This document shows, one piece after another, positions 18,561 through 32,008 of a stretch of 64,000 nucleotides of DNA; position 1 is the first letter of the stretch; every line of letters starts with the position of its first letter. Source of the DNA: Virgibacillus necropolis. GTDB lineage: Bacteria; Bacillota; Bacilli; Bacillales; Amphibacillaceae. The notes beneath the pieces are model-generated. The model was not told the origin of the DNA and searched no databases. It worked only from the letters and a program-made list of their open reading frames with translations. Location of the stretch: assembly GCF_002224365.1 (NCBI RefSeq), contig NZ_CP022437.1, positions 620,001 through 684,000 on the forward strand, read 5' to 3'. A program made the position numbers and the translations under genes.

Positions 18561-18614
18561 AAACATCTGATAAATACGTAATGCCCATAAAGTAAGGTGA
18601 AAGGAGTGAATTCT

Positions 18615-19142
18615 GTGCAAGCATTCACTGGGTTTTCTACACTAAATGCTGCAATTGGAGGGCTTCATGTCGGTGACATGTTAACCCAACTATTCTTCTT
18701 TATCGTATTATTATTCTTGGTTAAAAAATATGCATGGGGTCCTGTTATAGGGATGATGCAAAAGCGTGAAGAATATGTAGCAAATGAAATTGAAATTGCA
18801 GAGAAAAACCGTGCTGAAGCAGAGCAAGCATCTAAAGCAGCGGCGGAACAGCTGCGCCAAACAAAAGAAGAAGCACAGAAAATTGTTGAAGATGCGAAAA
18901 ACATTGGTGTGAAACAAGAACAAGAAATCATTGAGACTGCTCGCATTGAAGCAGAACGCATCAAAATTTCAGCTCAAGAAGAAATTAAGATTGAAAAAGA
19001 AAGAGCCATTCAAGCACTTCAAGATAAAGTGGCATCTTTATCTGTACTAATAGCTAGTAAGGTAATAGAAAAAGAAATTAACGCACAAGATCAGGAAAAA
19101 CTGATTAACGAATACATTAAAGAGGTAGGAGAAGAGCGATGA
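18615..19142 (+). CDS. atpF: ATP synthase Fo subunit b
   Basis: 175 residues from GTG 18615, eight bases after AAGGAG. One membrane helix (about 25-42, LFFFIVLLFLVKKYAWGPV) and then a long charged coiled coil rich in Ala, Glu and Lys that forms the peripheral stalk. Overlaps atpH by ATGA. Codons before 18615 lie in the ribosome site. Confidence 0.95.
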   Translation: MQAFTGFSTLNAAIGGLHVGDMLTQLFFFIVLLFLVKKYAWGPVIGMMQKREEYVANEIEIAEKNRAEAEQASKAAAEQLRQTKEEAQKIVEDAKNIGVKQEQEIIETARIEAERIKISAQEEIKIEKERAIQALQDKVASLSVLIASKVIEKEINAQDQEKLINEYIKEVGEER

Positions 19143-19684
19143 GTGAGGCAGTAGTTGCTAAACGTTATGCTGAGGCTCTTTTTCAACTTGGAACTGAAAA
19201 ATCGACACTAGATAATTTAAAAGAAGAAGCTAGTGTTTTGCAAGAAGTTTTTGCCCGAAATAAGAAGATTCTAACATTCTTAACACATCCACGCGTGAAA
19301 AGTGATAAAAAGAATCAGATTATAACTGAAGTGTTTCAAGGATTTTCTGGCGATATGGTAAATACCATGAAATTACTTGTAGAGCGAAATCGTGTAGAAC
19401 TTTTGCCATCAATAGTAGATCATTTTATCGACTTATCGAATGAGGCAAAGGGAATTTCCGAAGCAACAGTATATTCTGTTCAAGCATTATCAGGCGATGA
19501 AATTCTAAAGCTTGAGCAAACATTTGCGAAACGCTTTCAAAAAAAAGCAATCAAGCTTATAAATAAAGTTGATCCTTCGATTATTGGTGGTATCAAACTC
19601 CGCATAGGAAACACGATTTATGATGGTTCCATTAGTGGAAAACTGAAACGCATCGAACGGAGTATTGTAACTGCAAACAAATGA
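19139..19684 (+). CDS. atpH: ATP synthase F1 subunit delta
   Basis: 181 residues. The helical N-domain starts AVVAKRYAEALFQLG, and the C-terminal signature IIGGIKLRIGNTIYDGSI is typical of OSCP/delta. Links F1 alpha to the b stalk. Coupled to atpF by a four-base overlap. Confidence 0.95.
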   Translation: MSEAVVAKRYAEALFQLGTEKSTLDNLKEEASVLQEVFARNKKILTFLTHPRVKSDKKNQIITEVFQGFSGDMVNTMKLLVERNRVELLPSIVDHFIDLSNEAKGISEATVYSVQALSGDEILKLEQTFAKRFQKKAIKLINKVDPSIIGGIKLRIGNTIYDGSISGKLKRIERSIVTANK

Positions 19685-19696
19685 TGATAGGGGTGA

Positions 19697-21211
<1,515 letters not shown>

Positions 21212-21222
21212 ATTTAAATAGA

Positions 21223-21338
21223 TTGGTTGTGGGCATTCGCGGTTAATCTCGGATTGGCCGATATAATTTAATATTGGCGGTTATATCGTGAAAACGGCCG
21301 ATAAAACCAGTTAATGATGGTTATCGTTCCACAACCAA
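21223..21338 (+). promoter_or_regulatory. Structured atpA-atpG intercistronic element
   Basis: The 192-base gap between atpA and atpG holds no ORF. It is closed by a perfect 10-bp stem, TTGGTTGTGG (21223-21232) with CCACAACCAA (21329-21338). Inside is a perfect 8-bp hairpin CGATATAA / TTATATCG (21259-21266, 21281-21288). An alternative pairing ATTGGCCG / CGGCCGAT competes with it. It could be an mRNA stability or processing element. Confidence 0.55.
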
Positions 21339-21397
21339 ACCATTGTGAAGCTAGAAACGGTATAAATGCAAGCAACCTTTGGATGAAAGGGTGGTGA

Positions 21398-22261
<864 letters not shown>

Positions 22262-22288
22262 CACTTTGACCAATTGATAAGTTAGTAA

Positions 22289-23719
<1,431 letters not shown>

Positions 23720-23771
23720 AAACGACATAATGGTATATGTGCTGGACTGGTAAAGAAAACTTCTATACTAG

Positions 23772-24233
<462 letters not shown>

Positions 24234-24235
24234 CA

Positions 24236-24272
24236 TAAAAAGTCTCTCATTATGGATGGGAGACTTTTTATA
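24236..24272 (+). terminator. atp operon terminator
   Basis: AAAAAGTCTCTCAT / ATGGGAGACTTTTT stem with short loop. The 480 bases up to ywzB hold only this, an R3 repeat and an R1 repeat. Confidence 0.88.
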
Positions 24273-24303
24273 TTATGAAAGTTTTACTTATCGATGCTCG
24301 TAG

Positions 24304-24342
24304 TCGATATATCAACGCTTCATACGATATATCAACATTCGA
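24304..24342. repeat. Short GATATCAACGCT repeat, copy 3
   Basis: CGATATATCAACGCTTCATA followed by CGATATATCAACATTCGAC: two units with a 20-base period. Confidence 0.65.
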
Positions 24343-24605
24343 CAGAAGATCCTAACAACAACCAGTAAATAATGTTCCCTCAATTGTTCTGGCCAAAAAC
24401 CATAGAACAATACAACCAATCTTTACAATATCCTACAAATAAATTAATTATTGCCCGGGAAATATCGACATTATTCACTTCATATTTCATCAAATTACGC
24501 GTCATTATGTCTTCATCAAATCGTTGACATTTCAAGAGTTTAATGGCAAAGTAGCAATGGGAATAGAAAGAACGTTGTTACTAGTTTACACTGTTACTAT
24601 TTTAA

Positions 24606-24692
24606 CAGATAAGAAAGTTTAAAACTTTCTTACCTGCATAAGTGCAACTAAGTCATTCACCAAAGTCTTGAGGAATGTAAGGTTTTCTAATA
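24606..24692. repeat. R1 dispersed repeat, diverged copy
   Basis: AGATAAGAAAGTTTAAAACT, then TTCTTACCTGCATAAGTGCA, ending AAGGTTTTCTAAT. It matches the three better copies at 24950, 38690 and 54751. Lies just before the ywzB ribosome site. Confidence 0.6.
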
Positions 24693-24718
24693 ATTCACAA
24701 ATAATAGGAGCGCTAACA

Positions 24719-24949
24719 ATGGATTTTATCGGACAGCATGCAATAATAAGTATGATTTCTCATTTGATTTTTATCGCAATTACGTGGCGAGTTGTGCAAA
24801 CAATTAATTTTGATCCAATTATTCGAAAAGGTCGGGCAATAGAAGCCAGAATTTTACTTCTATTTATTACTATTGTAATTGGAACTGGTGTAAGTCGGTT
24901 CTTCCTAGACTTTTTCTCCTGGTCACAAGATTTATCATTTCTTTTTTAG
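24719..24949 (+). CDS. ywzB: DUF1146 membrane protein YwzB
   Basis: 76 residues from ATG 24719 (ribosome site TAGGAGCG). Two membrane helices (about 8-26 and 42-60) separated by a conserved loop NFDPIIRKGRAIEAR. Found downstream of the atp operon and before ywmB and murAA in Bacilli. Function unknown. The upstream in-frame codons from 24668 belong to a repeat element. Confidence 0.88.
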   Translation: MDFIGQHAIISMISHLIFIAITWRVVQTINFDPIIRKGRAIEARILLLFITIVIGTGVSRFFLDFFSWSQDLSFLF

Positions 24950-25036
24950 CAGTTAAGAAAGTATAAATCCTTTCTTACTGCATAAGTGCAACTAAGGCTT
25001 TCGCCAGTAAGGCTTGGCGACAAGCCGAGTTTTCTA
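24950..25036. repeat. R1 dispersed repeat
   Basis: AGTTAAGAAAGTATAAATCC, TTTCTTACTGCATAAGTGCA, ACTAAGGCTTTCGCC, GGCTTGGCGACAAGCC, TTTTCTAA. It contains two hairpins: AAGAAAG/CTTTCTT and GGCTTG/CAAGCC. It starts immediately after the ywzB stop codon. Confidence 0.78.
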
Positions 25037-25116
25037 AAAAAATAAAAACTAATACAGTATTATTTATATTCTTCTTGTTCATACTAGATACATAGATAAC
25101 AAGGAGGATGTTTTTT

Positions 25117-25836
25117 ATGAAAAAAATCGCACTTATTTTCATACTTATTTTATGTATAGCAAATCAAGTTTCAGCACACGATAAAACACTTGCACAAGAT
25201 GAAATGACTCAATTAGCTGATCTAACTGGTAAGGCAGATTTGAAAGTTGATCAGTGGCAAGTAACCTTTAAAGAAAATATGTCAAAAGATAGATTGCTAG
25301 ACTTAATTAATAAATGGGAAAATAGTTATTTAGACTCTTATTCAGAAGACGAAAATGTAATAAAATATTTATTTAGGAACGTACAGAAAAATGCAGGGAT
25401 TGTCGAAATTTATACTATCATTATTCCAAAGAATACTGAATATAAGCCTGAACTTATTTCTGTAATTTCAGGGTCGGAATGGAATGAAACGATTAAAGCA
25501 AGATACTTAGAACTGCAAGGGTCAATTGTTCGAAAATATTTTAGTGAAAATGTCACAAAATTTTCTTGTTTGACAACTAAGAGTAATGATACAATTAAAG
25601 GTAGTAGTTTTGTCAATTTGTTGAAAGATAAGTTACAATTGCGACATCTTACGACACAAGTTGACAACGTGGAAAAATCTATGAATAAAAAAATAGTTTA
25701 CGGGTACACACCATTATGGTCACAAACTTTGAAAATTTTGGATAAGCCAGTGAATGTAAATATTGTAATTACAGATACTACAAATGGAGAAACGAAATTA
25801 ACGGTAGGAACACCTATCCTAATTAATGAATATTAA
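25117..25836 (+). CDS. ywmB: YwmB-like secreted protein (TATA-box-like fold family)
   Basis: 239 residues from ATG 25117, nine bases after AAGGAGG (25101-25107). Signal peptide MKKIALIFILILCIANQVSA. The rest is a mixed alpha/beta protein without catalytic motifs. Position directly before murAA is that of ywmB (DUF1779) in B. subtilis; identity rests mainly on synteny, signal peptide and length. Role unknown. Confidence 0.8.
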   Translation: MKKIALIFILILCIANQVSAHDKTLAQDEMTQLADLTGKADLKVDQWQVTFKENMSKDRLLDLINKWENSYLDSYSEDENVIKYLFRNVQKNAGIVEIYTIIIPKNTEYKPELISVISGSEWNETIKARYLELQGSIVRKYFSENVTKFSCLTTKSNDTIKGSSFVNLLKDKLQLRHLTTQVDNVEKSMNKKIVYGYTPLWSQTLKILDKPVNVNIVITDTTNGETKLTVGTPILINEY

Positions 25837-25869
25837 TATAGTGAAAATGGAACATAAGGAGATTGGATT

Positions 25870-27189
25870 ATGGAAAAGATCATCGTACGCGGTGGGAATC
25901 AATTAAATGGTACTGTTAAGGTTGAAGGTGCTAAGAATGCTGTCCTTCCTGTTATTGCCGCAAGTATTTTAGCAAGTGAAGGAAAGAGCGTTATTACAGA
26001 TGTTCCAACGCTCGCAGATGTGTACACAATTAATGAAGTTATCCGAAATATGAACGCTGATGTACAGTTTGAAAATAATATAGTAACAGTGGACGCATCA
26101 AAACAATTAAAAACGGAGGCTCCGTTTGAATATGTTCGTAAAATGCGTGCTTCTGTGTTGGTCCTTGGACCACTACTTGCTCGTTATGGTCATGCAAAGG
26201 TTGCAATGCCAGGTGGCTGTGCAATTGGCTCACGGCCAATTGATTTGCATCTAAAAGGTTTTGAAGCGATGGGTGCAGATGTTCATGTTGGTAATGGTTT
26301 TGTTGAAGCAAATGTCGCAGGTCGCCTAAAAGGTGCAAAGATATATTTGGATGTACCAAGCGTAGGTGCAACTGAAAATATCATGATGGCTGCTGCATTA
26401 GCAGATGGTAGAACGATTCTTGAAAACTGTGCAAAAGAACCTGAAATAGTCGATCTAGCTAACTACTTAAATAAAATGGGCGCAAGAGTTGTTGGAGCGG
26501 GAACAGAAACAATCCGGATTGACGGTGTTGAGTATTTACAAGGTACAGAACACCCTATTATTCCGGATCGTGTAGAAGCTGGGTCGTTCATGGTCGCAGC
26601 AGCAGTAACAGGTGGAAATGTTTTAATTGAAAATGCTGTAAGTGAACATTTACGTTCGGTAATTTCAAAACTAGAAGAAATGAACGTAATTGTCGAGGTA
26701 GAGGATAATGGTATTCGTGTTATTGGGCCTAGTGAATTAAAAGCAACGGATATCAAAACACTGCCACACCCAGGATTTCCAACAGATATGCAATCACAAA
26801 TGATGGCACTAATGCTATGCGCAGAAGGTACAAGTGTTATTACAGAAACGGTTTTTGAAAATCGATTCATGCATGTAGAAGAATTTCGTCGTATGAATGC
26901 TAAAATGAAGATTGAAGGACGAAGTGTGATTATTGAAGGACTTACCGATTTACAAGGTGCTGAAGTAGCAGCCACTGATCTTCGTGCTGCGGCAGCATTA
27001 ATTATAGCAGGTTTAAAAGCAGAAGGATTTACACGTGTGACTGAACTAAAGCATCTTGATCGTGGCTATGTTGATTTTGCGGGAAAACTTGCATCACTCG
27101 GCGCAGACATTGAACGTGTCGATGAAAATGGTGATCCCGTTAATTTGTATCAAGAAACTAATACGATTGATTCAATGATAGCAAAATAA
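25870..27189 (+). CDS. murAA: UDP-N-acetylglucosamine 1-carboxyvinyltransferase
   Basis: 439 residues. Catalytic Cys117 in [15 protein letters not shown], the residue attacked by fosfomycin, and the N-terminal [15 protein letters not shown] substrate loop. First committed step of peptidoglycan synthesis. It begins 33 bases after ywmB with a good ribosome site and ends at a terminator. Confidence 0.97.
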   Translation: MEKIIVRGGNQLNGTVKVEGAKNAVLPVIAASILASEGKSVITDVPTLADVYTINEVIRNMNADVQFENNIVTVDASKQLKTEAPFEYVRKMRASVLVLGPLLARYGHAKVAMPGGCAIGSRPIDLHLKGFEAMGADVHVGNGFVEANVAGRLKGAKIYLDVPSVGATENIMMAAALADGRTILENCAKEPEIVDLANYLNKMGARVVGAGTETIRIDGVEYLQGTEHPIIPDRVEAGSFMVAAAVTGGNVLIENAVSEHLRSVISKLEEMNVIVEVEDNGIRVIGPSELKATDIKTLPHPGFPTDMQSQMMALMLCAEGTSVITETVFENRFMHVEEFRRMNAKMKIEGRSVIIEGLTDLQGAEVAATDLRAAAALIIAGLKAEGFTRVTELKHLDRGYVDFAGKLASLGADIERVDENGDPVNLYQETNTIDSMIAK

Positions 27190-27202
27190 TTTTTATATTA
27201 AT

Positions 27203-27239
27203 CACAGATGAGGCTAGTGTATGCTTCATCTGTTTTTTT
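27203..27239 (+). terminator. Terminator after murAA
   Basis: ACAGATGAGGC / GCTTCATCTGT stem with one G-U pair and T7. Confidence 0.85.
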
Positions 27240-27271
27240 GTACACTTTATTTATCCCTATTATTGACGAGT

Positions 27272-27313
27272 TATACTAAAAATATTCATACAACACTAAC
27301 TATTTTTAGTATA
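27272..27313. promoter_or_regulatory. Perfect 13-bp inverted repeat before ldcA
   Basis: TATACTAAAAATA and TATTTTTAGTATA, 16 bases apart, no T tract. It overlaps a TTGACG-like -35. Could be an operator of the ldcA-ykfB-ykfC operon. The remaining 230 bases before ldcA show nothing else. Confidence 0.5.
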
Positions 27314-27544
27314 CTTAAAATAAGCCAGTTGCAGCTGATTATACATATTTGGACTCCTCACAACATAGCTATGCCTGAGAACGCAAGATTATGATAGATA
27401 CATCAATTGCTTCGTCGATGTAGGGTATAATTTTGGTTGCTCAAAAATAGTTATAAAATAAGCTACATCCTTCAATTAAAAAATAAACAGAACCTGATCG
27501 GAGCTTAGATTATCTTTGCAAAAAGTTTTAAAAGGAGGGAACCT

Positions 27545-28465
27545 ATGCTACTACCACAACGTCTTCAGATAGGTGACACAATTGGCGTTATTGCTCCAGC
27601 TGGTCCACCAAATATAGCAAACTTAAAACGCGCCATTCCTGTTTTTCAAAAAATGGGACTAGGCGTCAGACTAGGTACTCATATAAATAACGTGAACGGT
27701 TATTTAGCTGGAACAGATGAGGAACGGCTGAGCGATTTACATAACATGTTTGCTGATCCTGCAATAAAGGCCATTATTTTTGCGCGTGGGGGGTATGGTA
27801 CCGCAAGGATTGCCCCAAATATCAACTATAATTTAATTCAACAAAATCCAAAAATAATGTGGGGATATAGTGATATAACCTTTTTACATACCACAATCTA
27901 CCAAGCTACAGGTCTCGTTACGTTTCATGGGCCAATGGTTGCTTCTGACGTGGGTAAAGATAATTTTCATGACTTGTCTTTGAAGCAATTTGAACAATTA
28001 TTTGAGCCGGCAACCCTTGTCTATTCAGAAATAGCCTCAAAACTTACGGTTATAAACCATGGGATTGCTACAGCGCCAATTGTTGGCGGGAATTTATCGT
28101 TACTGGCAAGCACAATCGGTACCCCATATGAGATTGATACAAAAGGGAAATTGCTCTTGATTGAGGACGTGGATGAGGTGCCATACAAGATAGATGGTAT
28201 GTTAAATCAGCTTAAACAAGCTGGTAAACTGGCAAATGCAGCTGGTATACTTGTAGGAGACTTTGCAAATGCAGAGCCTAAGGAAGGTAAGCACTCCTTA
28301 ACATTGGAACACGTTTTTTACGACTATTTTAGCAACTTACTAATTCCTATCGTGTCGGGATTTAAAATCGGACATTGCCAACCACATTTTGCGATTCCAC
28401 TAGGCACCACTGCAACAATAGACACGTTTAGAAAAATAGTGAAAATTGACCCTGGAGTAAGATAG
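27545..28465 (+). CDS. ldcA: LD-carboxypeptidase (LdcA/MccF/YkfA family, S66)
   Basis: 306 residues. S66 family motifs: APAGPP near the start, FARGGYGTARI, nucleophile Ser109 in WGYSDITFLH, Glu in LLLIEDVDEVPYKID and His in KIGHCQPHFAIP. Removes the terminal D-Ala from murein tetrapeptides. No signal peptide, so it works on imported peptides. First of three genes matching B. subtilis ykfA-ykfB-ykfC; the catabolic set lies between murAA and spoIID here. Confidence 0.9.
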   Translation: MLLPQRLQIGDTIGVIAPAGPPNIANLKRAIPVFQKMGLGVRLGTHINNVNGYLAGTDEERLSDLHNMFADPAIKAIIFARGGYGTARIAPNINYNLIQQNPKIMWGYSDITFLHTTIYQATGLVTFHGPMVASDVGKDNFHDLSLKQFEQLFEPATLVYSEIASKLTVINHGIATAPIVGGNLSLLASTIGTPYEIDTKGKLLLIEDVDEVPYKIDGMLNQLKQAGKLANAAGILVGDFANAEPKEGKHSLTLEHVFYDYFSNLLIPIVSGFKIGHCQPHFAIPLGTTATIDTFRKIVKIDPGVR

Positions 28466-28496
28466 AGGGGACTGACCCTAGAAAGTAGGCGAACGA

Positions 28497-29600
28497 ATGA
28501 ATATAGAAAAAATCGAGACGAATCATTTGGCTGTTCCGTTACATACGCCATTTAAAACTGCACTTAGAACCGTAACAGTAGCTGAAACAGTTGTTGTAAA
28601 GATGTCTTGTGACAATGGTGTCGTAGGGTATGGGGAAGCTCCGCCAACTCACGTTATTACAGGTGATAGCCTTGCGAGTATTGACTACGCGGTTTCAAAG
28701 ATAATAGCCCCACTAGTGATCGGACAATCACTGCTTCATAGCGAGCAAATTTTTGAAAAGATACATACAGCAATTGTTGGCAATTCAAGTGCAAAAGCCG
28801 CAGTTGATATGGCATTGTATGATTGTCTTGCTCAGCATGCAAACCTCCCATTAGCACAGTTTTTAGGCGGTTATCACAAGAAGATTGAGACCGATTATAC
28901 CGTAAGTGTGAACAGTCCGGACCAAATGGCGTCTGATGCTGAGGATTATTGTAAGCAAGGCTTTACCATTTTGAAAGTAAAGGTAGGTAAGGACGAGATC
29001 ATCGCGGACATCAAACGTATTACGGCCATCCGTGAAAAGATCGGTAATGATGTTTTGATTAGACTTGATGCAAATCAAGGTTGGAAACCGAAAGAAGCGG
29101 TTAAAGCAATTAATGAAATGGAGAAAAATGGCCTTCAGATTGAGCTTGTCGAACAGCCGGTAAAGGCACATGATATAGAAGGGTTAAAATATGTGACAGA
29201 TAACACAGATACAATGATTATGGCAGATGAAAGTGTATTTTCAGCCAGAGATGCAAAACGTATTCTAGAAACCCGCAGTGCCGATTTAATCAACATCAAA
29301 TTAATGAAAGCTGGTGGGATCCACGAAGCAATGAAGATTGCAAAACTAGCGGATATATGTGGCATCGAATGCATGGTTGGAAGTATGATTGAAACAAAAA
29401 TTGGCATTACAGCTGCAGCTAATTTTGCGGCTAGCCAACCAAACATCACACGTTTTGACTTTGACGCACCATTAATGCTTACGGGCGACGTAATCGAAGG
29501 CGGTATCGTATATGAGGGGAAGCGAATTCACTTAAACGATACACCTGGACTCGGAATCAAAAAATTAACTGATGAATTTTTGCAGAAGGGAATAGAATAA
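28497..29600 (+). CDS. ykfB: L-Ala-D/L-Glu epimerase (enolase superfamily)
   Basis: 367 residues. Muconate-lactonising type enolase: the KxK motif ILKVKVG, metal ligands in RLDANQGW, VEQPV and MADES, and KLMKAGG. The DxD-type C-terminus FDFDAPLMLTGD is typical of dipeptide epimerases. Converts murein-derived L-Ala-D-Glu to L-Ala-L-Glu. The stop codon shares a base with the ykfC start. Confidence 0.92.
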   Translation: MNIEKIETNHLAVPLHTPFKTALRTVTVAETVVVKMSCDNGVVGYGEAPPTHVITGDSLASIDYAVSKIIAPLVIGQSLLHSEQIFEKIHTAIVGNSSAKAAVDMALYDCLAQHANLPLAQFLGGYHKKIETDYTVSVNSPDQMASDAEDYCKQGFTILKVKVGKDEIIADIKRITAIREKIGNDVLIRLDANQGWKPKEAVKAINEMEKNGLQIELVEQPVKAHDIEGLKYVTDNTDTMIMADESVFSARDAKRILETRSADLINIKLMKAGGIHEAMKIAKLADICGIECMVGSMIETKIGITAAANFAASQPNITRFDFDAPLMLTGDVIEGGIVYEGKRIHLNDTPGLGIKKLTDEFLQKGIE

Positions 29601-30547
29601 TGACTAATCTGGTGTTTGATAAAGATTCAGTATGGGTTGTAAATGTGCAGGTAGCGACCGTTTGGACATCAAAGGAATCGGCCCGTATTATTGATGAACC
29701 AGGCTTATCTAATCCAACAGATATAGAACATTGGGTGACAAAATTGACACAGGAACAGAAAACAGCCTTATGTGGTGAAAACCGCGTCCAGTCACAGCTT
29801 CTGTACGGGGAAGTTGTCGAGGTTACCGAAATTGACGGAGGCTGGGCACATATTGTTATCCCATCTCAGCCCTCCCATAAAGACTCGCGTGGCTACCCAG
29901 GCTTGGTTCCAATAGCCCAACTTCAAAAAATAGGAAAAACTTATTGGAATCAACCCAAATCGGCTGCAATTGTTTCAAAAAAAGCATGGCTTGAAGCAGA
30001 TCAAGGTGAAAATTTCTTGAAACTGAGCTACATGACGTGCTTACCAGTATTAAATGAGCATCCCAAAAAAATTGAAGTTGCTACACCGCATGGCACAAAG
30101 TTTTTGCCTAATGAAACGGTTCATATTTATGATACACATCAGGGATTGGAAAAAAAGAATGGAGACGAAATTGTTAAGAGTGGAGAACAATTTTTGAGTC
30201 TCGCCTATTTCTGGGGCGGTATGAGTTCATTTGGATATGATTGTTCAGGATTTAGTTACGCTACCCATAAGGCTTGTGGTTATCAAATCCCACGTGATGC
30301 ATCCGATCAGGCAGAAGCGGGAGAGCCTGTAGAGATTGAAAATCTTTTTCCAGGTGATCTGTTATTTTTTGCTTATGAAGAAGGGAAAGGAACCTTACAC
30401 CATGTTGGTGTTTACTATGGTGAAGGAAAAATGATTCATTCACGAACAAATGGAAAATTGATTGAAATTATTGAGTTAAAAGGAACAATTTATGAAGAAG
30501 AGTTGTGTGCGGCCAGACGTTACTGGAATGATGAAAATGCAGGATAA
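29600..30547 (+). CDS. ykfC: Gamma-D-glutamyl-L-diamino acid endopeptidase (NlpC/P60)
   Basis: 315 residues. N-terminal SH3b-like domains (about 10-165) and a C-terminal NlpC/P60 domain with Cys215 (GYDCSGFSY), His268 (HHVGVYYG) and His280 (MIHSRTNG). No signal peptide, which fits a cytoplasmic recycling enzyme like YkfC. Overlaps ykfB by one base (TAATG). Ends the operon; no ykfD-like ABC gene follows. Confidence 0.92.
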   Translation: MTNLVFDKDSVWVVNVQVATVWTSKESARIIDEPGLSNPTDIEHWVTKLTQEQKTALCGENRVQSQLLYGEVVEVTEIDGGWAHIVIPSQPSHKDSRGYPGLVPIAQLQKIGKTYWNQPKSAAIVSKKAWLEADQGENFLKLSYMTCLPVLNEHPKKIEVATPHGTKFLPNETVHIYDTHQGLEKKNGDEIVKSGEQFLSLAYFWGGMSSFGYDCSGFSYATHKACGYQIPRDASDQAEAGEPVEIENLFPGDLLFFAYEEGKGTLHHVGVYYGEGKMIHSRTNGKLIEIIELKGTIYEEELCAARRYWNDENAG

Positions 30548-30585
30548 TTGGAAAAATAGTTGAAGGTTGATGATTTTGTTAGAAT

Positions 30586-30614
30586 AAGGGGCCATTATGG
30601 TGCCCTTTTTTTAA
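30586..30614 (+). terminator. Terminator after ykfC
   Basis: AAGGGGCC / GGTGCCCTT stem and T7. Confidence 0.8.
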
Positions 30615-30761
30615 AATCTCTCTCACCATAAAATCCAATTTTTTGTTCTATTGTTTTCCAAAAATGTATACGATTAATAGTAGATATACTAGAAGGAGAT
30701 TGCTGTTTTTTAATAACCAATCCGCTACTACATCAACCATTAACACAAAAGGAGGCAATCG

Positions 30762-31889
30762 ATGAACAATTCATCAAAACGGAAACAAAAAAATACCTAT
30801 GCTTATATAGAGCGCAAGAAAGCACTTAAGTATAAGCAAAAATTTAATCAAACACAACATATGAAAGGAACTGGAGCTTTATCTTTTATAAAAAGACCTA
30901 GTTTCTTGATCATTGGAAGTTTGATTATGATTATTCTAATTATGCCTACACTAATTGTAGCTCCTTTTATTCATACGAACGATCAGGAGGCAATTACAGA
31001 CAAATTGGAGCAGCAGACTCCAGAAGTACATGTCAAGGATTCAGCAGTCTCTGTGGCGGTAATGCGGACCAGCTCAGAACAAGTTGAGAATGTTCCATTG
31101 GAAGAATATGTAGCTGGAGTTGTAGCATCTGAAATGCCGGCTGAGTTTGAAATAGAAGCGTTAAAGGCTCAATCCCTTGCCGCACGTACCTATATTGTGA
31201 CACATATGCTTCATCAGCCAGCAACTGCAGAATCTGCTGTTACGGATACCGTTCAGCATCAGGTATATAAGGATGAAGAGGAACTACGCAGAACTTTTGG
31301 CACAAAATACGATGAGAAAATGAATAAGATAAATAAAGCAGTAGCGGCAACACAAGGTGAAATTTTGACTTATAATGAAGTTCCAATAAACCCATCCTAT
31401 TTCTCAACTAGTAATGGGTACACAGAGAACTCAGAAGATTATTGGGCAAATGATATTGCTTATCTACGGAGTGTAGAAAGCCCGTGGGACAAAAACTCAC
31501 CTAAATTTTTAGATCAAAAAACAATACCCATTACAGAAGTAGAAGAGAAGTTAGGGATCGACATTTCAAACAATGAGGCATTATCATTAAAAATATCACA
31601 CACAGAAGGTAATCGCGTTGACCAAATTAAAATTGCAGATGAAACATTTTCAGGTAGGGACGTAAGGGAAAAACTAAAACTAAGATCAAGCGACTTCACA
31701 ATAGAAAAGAAAAATAATCACTTAATTTTTACGACAGAAGGATTTGGGCATGGAGTTGGGATGAGTCAGTACGGTGCAAACTTTATGGCTAAGGAAGGAA
31801 AAAGTTATAAAGATATCTTAACTTACTATTATAAAGGTGTGGAGATAAGCAAGGTTAGTGATACTGCACCAACATTAGTTTCACGCTAA
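30762..31889 (+). CDS. spoIID: Stage II sporulation protein D
   Basis: 375 residues. A basic cytoplasmic tail of about 45 residues, one membrane anchor (about 48-70), then the SpoIID domain with catalytic Glu124 (VVASEMPAEFE), LKAQSLAARTYI and the C-terminal GHGVGMSQYGANFMA. Lytic transglycosylase that, with SpoIIM and SpoIIP, thins septal peptidoglycan during engulfment. Normal mother-cell sigma-E gene by family. Confidence 0.94.
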   Translation: MNNSSKRKQKNTYAYIERKKALKYKQKFNQTQHMKGTGALSFIKRPSFLIIGSLIMIILIMPTLIVAPFIHTNDQEAITDKLEQQTPEVHVKDSAVSVAVMRTSSEQVENVPLEEYVAGVVASEMPAEFEIEALKAQSLAARTYIVTHMLHQPATAESAVTDTVQHQVYKDEEELRRTFGTKYDEKMNKINKAVAATQGEILTYNEVPINPSYFSTSNGYTENSEDYWANDIAYLRSVESPWDKNSPKFLDQKTIPITEVEEKLGIDISNNEALSLKISHTEGNRVDQIKIADETFSGRDVREKLKLRSSDFTIEKKNNHLIFTTEGFGHGVGMSQYGANFMAKEGKSYKDILTYYYKGVEISKVSDTAPTLVSR

Positions 31890-32008
31890 ACTATTTCATG
31901 CATAATTAAGGCTTTTCTACAAATACTACCTAATTGCATAAATTTTTTTAACTGCTATGTATATAATTTCCTTTTTCTGATCAGAATGGTTGTTGAGGTG
32001 ATGATCTT

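Noticed and set aside
24950-25036. tRNA-like or small RNA gene in the R1 repeat
   Set aside because: The two hairpins do not make a cloverleaf and there is no CCA end or anticodon arm; it is a dispersed repeat.
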